Below, one piece after another: positions 15,999-20,085 of a stretch of DNA of 20,085 bases. The notes below the pieces were generated by a model. It ran no database searches. It had not been told where the DNA came from and saw only the letters and a program-made list of their open reading frames with translations. The first letter of the stretch is position 1, and each line of letters starts with the position of its first letter. Both the position numbers and the translations under genes were made by a program. The DNA is from Microbacteriaceae bacterium (lineage in GTDB: Bacteria; Actinomycetota; Actinomycetes; Actinomycetales; Microbacteriaceae): the NCBI GenBank assembly GCA_947447385.1, contig CANFKN010000006.1:1-20085 (forward strand). Direction: 5' to 3'.

Positions 15999-16670
15999 TT
16001 AGTGGCGGTGGGCGATGCCGGTGTTTGCAAGGTTGCGCAAATGCTTAATCTGTTCATCGCGGTTCTCAGCTTTGAAAACTGCACTGCCGGCTACGAAAGT
16101 GTCTGCTCCTAAGCCAGCGACCCGCTCGATGTTAGATTCGTCGATGCCACCGTCAACTTGAAGCCAAACGTCTAGCGCCTCTTGATCGATGCGCCGGCGC
16201 GTTTTTGTTACCTTTTCAAGCGTTGCCTCGATCAGGGACTGGCCTCCGAAACCTGGTTCAACAGTCATAACGAGTAGCTGGTCGAATTCTGCTAGCAACT
16301 CCAAATATGGTTCAACATCGGTGCCTGGTTTGATTGCGATTCCTGCTCTCGCGCCCGCAGCACGCAGCGAACGCGCTACTTTCACGGGGTTCTCGGTAGT
16401 TTCAGCGTGAAAAGTTACTGAGAAAGCACCAGCTTCGGCATACCCGACCGCCCACCGCTCAGAGTTTTCAATCATGAGGTGCACATCGAGTGGCAATGGC
16501 GTGACCTGTTGCATGCGCGCGACCATGGGCAGGCCAAAGGTGAGATTGGGCACAAAATGGTTATCCATGACATCGACGTGAATCAAGTCAGCACCGGCGA
16601 TGGTGTTGAAGTCGCGTTCGAAGTTCACGAAGTCAGCTGAAAGAATGCTCGGATTAATGCGTGCAGACAT
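15999..16670 (-). CDS. rpe: Ribulose-phosphate 3-epimerase
   Basis: Interconverts ribulose 5-phosphate and xylulose 5-phosphate in the non-oxidative pentose phosphate pathway. It is a TIM barrel of 223 residues. The metal ligands and catalytic acids are visible: His31 and Asp33 in HVDVMDNHFVPN, His64 in DVHLMIEN, and Asp173 in QVDGGI. The central VMTVEPGFGGQ and the final FVAGSAVF phosphate site are standard. ATG 16670 lies two bases after the rsmB stop, with AAGG seven bases upstream. Sitting before the his genes, it may help balance pentose phosphate for PRPP; that link is inference. Confidence 0.97.
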   Translation of the reverse strand: MSARINPSILSADFVNFERDFNTIAGADLIHVDVMDNHFVPNLTFGLPMVARMQQVTPLPLDVHLMIENSERWAVGYAEAGAFSVTFHAETTENPVKVARSLRAAGARAGIAIKPGTDVEPYLELLAEFDQLLVMTVEPGFGGQSLIEATLEKVTKTRRRIDQEALDVWLQVDGGIDESNIERVAGLGADTFVAGSAVFKAENRDEQIKHLRNLANTGIAHRH

Positions 16671-16672
16671 GG

Positions 16673-18220
16673 TTAAACCTTAGTTTGCGAACTCTTGGTT
16701 CGGGGTTTGCGTTTCGGTTTGGCATCAGATTCAGAAACTGGCTCAGCCGATGCCTCAACAGCCGGCTCTGATTTTTTGAGCAATGCGATAAACATTGCGT
16801 CGGTGCCGTGAATTTGCGGCCAAAGTTGAACGGTTTTGCGCTCGGGGTTGAGTTTGAGAGCAGGGTTTAGCTGGTGCAGAATCGGCACGGCGTCGAGAAC
16901 GGTAAGAGCAGAACCAATCTTGTGTTGGGCGCGCTCGATAATCGCCGTTGTTTCAGCAAGGTGTGGTGAGCAGGTTACATAGGCAAGAATTCCTCCTGGC
17001 TTTAGTCCGGCCCAGGCACTGTCAAAAAGTTCTTCTTGCAGCTTGGTTAGATCTGAAACGTCTTTTGCTGTTTTGCGCCAGCGAGCCTCTGGGCGTCGGC
17101 GAAGAGCTCCAAGACCGCTGCACGGCGCATCAAGCAAAATGCGGTCGAAACCCTCTGGTGCTTCTTCGCCAAGGTCTCGACCGTCGCCTACGCGAACATA
17201 AACTTTGGGGTTGACTTTGTAGAGAGCTTTTTCTACTAGAACCGCTCTGTGATCAGAGATTTCGTTGCAAACCAAATCAGCACCGACTTCAACGGCAGCT
17301 GCCGCAAGCAGCGCTGCCTTGCCGCCAGGGCCGGCGCAAAGGTCAAGCCACTCTTCGTTTGGTGTTACATCGGCGGCAGCAATGAGGGCAAGCGCAGCCA
17401 ATTGCGAACCTTGGTCTTGAACGCGTGCCTGCCCCGAACGAATCAGATACAAGTCGCTTGGTTCGCCACCGGGCAGCTCAACACCAATTGGGCTAGTCGC
17501 GCCCATCACGCAACCTTCGTCGAGCAAGTCGTCAACAGTTGCCAGGCCAGGCAGAGCGACCAGGCTCACAAGAGGCGCGGCGTTGTCAGCTTCGAGTAGC
17601 TCGGTGATTTGTTCGCCGTGTCCGTCGCTTTCCAGAGCTTTGGCGAGTGCGCGAACGATCCAAGCCGGGTGAGAAAACTCACGGGCCATCGCTTCTGCTT
17701 CGTCTTTCTGATTCTTGGCGACAATTTCGAGCCACTCTTCGCGAGACTTTTCGCTAACTCGGCGCAAAACACCGTTTACGAAGCCGACCGAACCCAGGCT
17801 TAGCTCTGCTCGTGCCTGATTCACGGTTTCGCTGAGTGCGGCGTGAGCCGGCACGCGCATTCCAAGCAGCTGGTGGCTACCAAGTCGCAATAGATTCAGC
17901 GCACCAAAGTCGATTTCACCCACGCTGCGGTTAGCACAATTTTCAATAATGGCGTCATAGAACCCGCGCATGCGAAGCGTGCCAAAAGCCAGCTCCTGGG
18001 CAAAGGCGCTATCACGGCTCGAAAGGTTGCTTTCATCGAGAAGCTTGGGCAAAAGCAAATTTGCGTATGCATCGTCGCGGTCAACACCGTTTAGAAGTTC
18101 ATAAGCGATGCTTCGCGCACTGATCTCTCGGTGTCGAATGCGTCGTGCCGTGTTGTTGGTTGGCTGGTCACTTCTTCGGTCAGTGCGGCGGCGATCGTTT
18201 CGACGGTCATAGTCATTCAT
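16673..18220 (-). CDS. rsmB: 16S rRNA (cytosine-967-C5)-methyltransferase family protein
   Basis: A SAM-dependent RNA m5C methyltransferase; the family modifies C967 of 16S rRNA. It has 515 residues. An Arg/Asp-rich tail (1-30) precedes a NusB-like RNA-binding domain (about 33-165). The catalytic domain has QDQGSQLA (269-276), the SAM loop DLCAGPGGKA (293-302), DAPCSGLGALRR with Cys367, and YVTCSPHLAE with Cys417, the two cysteines of the RsmB/Nol1 family. A lysine/arginine-rich C-terminal tail ends the protein. ATG 18220 overlaps the fmt stop as TAATG; no strong ribosome site is visible, so coupling is likely. Placement after fmt is a common bacterial arrangement. Confidence 0.94.
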   Translation of the reverse strand: MNDYDRRNDRRRTDRRSDQPTNNTARRIRHREISARSIAYELLNGVDRDDAYANLLLPKLLDESNLSSRDSAFAQELAFGTLRMRGFYDAIIENCANRSVGEIDFGALNLLRLGSHQLLGMRVPAHAALSETVNQARAELSLGSVGFVNGVLRRVSEKSREEWLEIVAKNQKDEAEAMAREFSHPAWIVRALAKALESDGHGEQITELLEADNAAPLVSLVALPGLATVDDLLDEGCVMGATSPIGVELPGGEPSDLYLIRSGQARVQDQGSQLAALALIAAADVTPNEEWLDLCAGPGGKAALLAAAAVEVGADLVCNEISDHRAVLVEKALYKVNPKVYVRVGDGRDLGEEAPEGFDRILLDAPCSGLGALRRRPEARWRKTAKDVSDLTKLQEELFDSAWAGLKPGGILAYVTCSPHLAETTAIIERAQHKIGSALTVLDAVPILHQLNPALKLNPERKTVQLWPQIHGTDAMFIALLKKSEPAVEASAEPVSESDAKPKRKPRTKSSQTKV

Positions 18221-19179
18221 TATTGAAAAATCACTTCGCTTTGCAGGCCACGAGCCCAGTCTGATGCGGCCATTGGCTTTTTGCCAGCGGGTTGAACTTC
18301 TTTGAGCTCGAGCAGGGTTCCTTGCCCGCAGTGAACCAAGATTCTGTTTTTCTGAATCGACACTAAGCCGATTTTGTGGTCTATTCCATCACCCAGTGAT
18401 GACCAATCGGTTGCACCAAGTGCCCTAGCGGCGAGAATTCGAAAGGACTCTCCTGTTTGGCTAAGCAGGGCATGGGCCATCGGTTCAGGGTTGAATGCCC
18501 GAATTTGGTTTTCAATTTGCACTGCTGAGTTTTCGAAATTGATTTTGGCTGCCTCGCGGGTTGGTTTTGAAGCTAAGGGTTCATCACCGATTACCTGTGC
18601 TTGCGGCCTGCGCAACCCAGACGCAATTTCAGGCAAAACCTGCATAAGCGCGCTGATTCCAAGCGCAGTCAGTCGGCGCAGCAAGTCCCCTGCGTTTTCA
18701 TCTGGCTGCACTTCTGCCGGCACTGATAGCCAAACCGGGCCGGTATCCATGCCTTCATCAAGTTGAAAAACTGTCACGCCCGTGGTCTTTTCGCCGTTGA
18801 GCAAGCAGTTCTGAACCGGAGCCGCGCCGCGCCAAAGCGGCAGCAAGCTGTAGTGAATGTTGATCCAACCCCATGCAGTTGATGAGAGCGCGTCAGCGCC
18901 TAGTAGGGCACCATAGGCCACGATCACACCCAAATCTGCTTCAAAATCCTTAATCGCCTGAACAGTGTCAGAATCTACCCGCTTGGTTTTAATAACGGGG
19001 ATTCCCGCAGCCTCGGCAACTTCTGCGACCGGTGAGGGTGTCAATATTTTCTTGCGACCGATTGGTGCATCTGGGCGAGTTAGCACTGCTACGACTTCAT
19101 TCAAGCCCGATTCGCCTTGCAATAGTGCCTGCAGAGTGGCTGCAGCATTAGCTGGTGTGCCGGCGAAGATAATTTTCAA
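18220..19179 (-). CDS. fmt: Methionyl-tRNA formyltransferase
   Basis: Transfers a formyl group from 10-formyltetrahydrofolate to initiator Met-tRNA. It has 319 residues. The N-terminal Rossmann formyltransferase domain starts with IIFAGTP. The catalytic triad is Asn107 and His109 in INIHYSLLP, and Asp145 in LDEGMDTGPV; SLLPLWRGAAP is the family signature. A C-terminal beta-barrel tRNA-binding domain follows from about 210, with the linker IRAFNPEPMA. The start is TTG 19179, supported by AAAGGA five bases upstream and by the conserved N-terminus beginning right there. It follows priA by 22 bases. Confidence 0.97.
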   Translation of the reverse strand: MKIIFAGTPANAAATLQALLQGESGLNEVVAVLTRPDAPIGRKKILTPSPVAEVAEAAGIPVIKTKRVDSDTVQAIKDFEADLGVIVAYGALLGADALSSTAWGWINIHYSLLPLWRGAAPVQNCLLNGEKTTGVTVFQLDEGMDTGPVWLSVPAEVQPDENAGDLLRRLTALGISALMQVLPEIASGLRRPQAQVIGDEPLASKPTREAAKINFENSAVQIENQIRAFNPEPMAHALLSQTGESFRILAARALGATDWSSLGDGIDHKIGLVSIQKNRILVHCGQGTLLELKEVQPAGKKPMAASDWARGLQSEVIFQ

Positions 19180-19184
19180 GGGTG

Positions 19185-19190
19185 TCCTTT
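19185..19190 (-). promoter_or_regulatory. fmt ribosome binding site
   Basis: AAAGGA on the minus strand, five bases before the TTG at 19179. It settles the non-ATG start, as no nearby in-frame ATG precedes the conserved IIFAGTP strand. Confidence 0.7.
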
Positions 19191-19201
19191 GGGTCTAACC
19201 T

Positions 19202-20085
19202 CTAGATTACTTCGGGTTCGTCCATCTTGATTCGAATTGCACGTGAGGCTCGACCGCTTTTGGGGTTAACTCTTGCGCCAGCCGAACCGTGCAACAAAAC
19301 CTGTGCTCGAAGAGCTGTTGCAAGCTCTGCGCCTGCGGCATATTCATATCGAATCAAGATTCGCATGAGTTCTGGCTCTTTGCTGGGCAATGGCCCGAGC
19401 ACGCGAACCGAATTAATCTGTGAGATAGCGCCCGCAATTACCTCGAGGGTCTCGCGCAGCGCAGTAACCGAAGCCAATCGAACAGCTGGGGCGAAGGCCA
19501 GTTCGCGTCTAGATTCCAGCTCTTCAGCCGCAAGCTCGCTTTGTTGCCAAAATGCCAGTTTTTGACCCAGGTCACCTGCCAAGCCAACTGCTGCTCCCCT
19601 GCCATCATTTGCCATAAGGGCAAACGCATTGCTCCATAGCCTTATCGCGTCTTCGGTTGCCTTCAGGGTGTCTCGCGCCAAAAGGTTTTGGCAATCAAGC
19701 AAAACCACTGCAGCGTAGCCGTTTTCTGCCAATGGCTCTGCCCCTGCAGTAGCAATAATCAATGCAGGCTTGGCAGCAACTTTTTCAATGCGAACTTCAC
19801 CTGTGCTCTCGATAACTCGAACCGGCGCAAACGTTCTAGCGAGCTCGCTTGCAGTGCGAGTTGAGCCAGCTTGACCCAGGCGCAACTCTTGACCACCACA
19901 GTCACGACACTTAAAACCGAGGTTGAAGGCATTGCACCAGCGGCACTTCGGTTGATCCTTTGAATCGAGCCAAAGTGGACCATTGCATTCTTTGCAAAGT
20001 GCGCGTGACGAACAACTCGAACAATATGCCGACACCGAATTGCCTTTAGCACCAACTTGCACCAACACTGGCCCACGGGTCAACC
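19202..20085 (-). CDS. priA: Primosomal protein N' (PriA) C-terminal part, helicase-degenerate actinobacterial type
   Basis: Only the last 293 codons are in the window; the frame is open to its edge, so the TTG at 20083 is an internal leucine, not a start. It begins with GPVLVQVGAKGN, the family's RGPVLVQVPRxGY segment, then a zinc-binding region with four CxxC pairs: CSSC, CKEC, CRWC and CRDC. In active PriA a motif V like GTQMIAKG and a motif VI like QVAGRAGR would follow. Here the corresponding segments read LIIATAGAEP and NDGRGAAVGLAG, so the ATPase core looks degenerate. That is known for actinobacterial PriA-like proteins, which keep DNA-binding and zinc parts. The C-terminal domain ends in KMDEPEVI. 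It is likely a replication-restart protein or remnant, without helicase activity. The start lies outside the window. Confidence 0.92.
   Translation of the reverse strand, partial: LTRGPVLVQVGAKGNSVSAYCSSCSSRALCKECNGPLWLDSKDQPKCRWCNAFNLGFKCRDCGGQELRLGQAGSTRTASELARTFAPVRVIESTGEVRIEKVAAKPALIIATAGAEPLAENGYAAVVLLDCQNLLARDTLKATEDAIRLWSNAFALMANDGRGAAVGLAGDLGQKLAFWQQSELAAEELESRRELAFAPAVRLASVTALRETLEVIAGAISQINSVRVLGPLPSKEPELMRILIRYEYAAGAELATALRAQVLLHGSAGARVNPKSGRASRAIRIKMDEPEVI

Noticed and set aside
1..20085. Search for mobile elements, CRISPR, tRNA/rRNA, phage, toxin-antitoxin, defence or secondary-metabolite genes
   Set aside because: All of the sequence is accounted for by compact housekeeping genes on one strand; no repeats, cloverleaf-like segments or composition breaks were noticed.

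Overview
The window looks like ordinary chromosomal DNA from a free-living actinobacterium. The best guess is a Microbacteriaceae-like member of the Micrococcales. Base composition is moderate, roughly half G+C by eye and low for the group, which would fit the small-genome freshwater Luna-type lineages (Rhodoluna/Aquiluna). This placement is inferred from protein style, a gene order recalled as typical of the family, and composition. No database search was possible.

Every supported gene, 18 in all, lies on the minus strand, so transcription runs from high to low coordinates. In that order they are: priA (3' part only), fmt, rsmB, rpe, hisE, hisG, hisF, hisI, trpE, a Trp-linked four-helix membrane protein, a small HGxxPAAW-type two-helix membrane protein, trpC, trpB, trpA, lgt, gltB, gltD and pyk (5' part only). 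Junctions are very tight: overlaps of 1 to 8 bases and gaps of a few to about 100 bases. There is no gene-free stretch over 300 bases.

The window falls into four blocks. (1) 16-20 kb holds replication restart and translation functions (priA, fmt, rsmB) followed by rpe. (2) 8.3-16 kb is a mixed histidine/tryptophan cluster. hisE, hisG, hisF and hisI run directly into trpE, two membrane proteins of unknown function, and trpC-trpB-trpA. It ends in a small hairpin plus T-run just after trpA. (3) lgt (7.3-8.2 kb) has a recognisable promoter whose -35 box lies inside that hairpin. (4) gltB and gltD encode NADPH-type glutamate synthase and are followed by pyk.

The metabolic logic is amino-acid biosynthesis around PRPP, glutamine/glutamate and pentose phosphates. 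rpe feeds ribose-phosphate supply, HisG uses PRPP, HisF and TrpE use ammonia or glutamine nitrogen, and GltBD makes glutamate. The set is incomplete: trpG, trpD, trpF, hisA, hisH, hisB, hisC and hisD are not in the window.

No tRNA, rRNA, CRISPR array, insertion sequence, phage gene, toxin-antitoxin or defence system was seen. I found no convincing undescribed system. The items most worth a second look are the two Trp-linked membrane proteins, the terminator/promoter overlap before lgt, a hairpin across the hisE stop codon, and the loss of helicase motifs in PriA.
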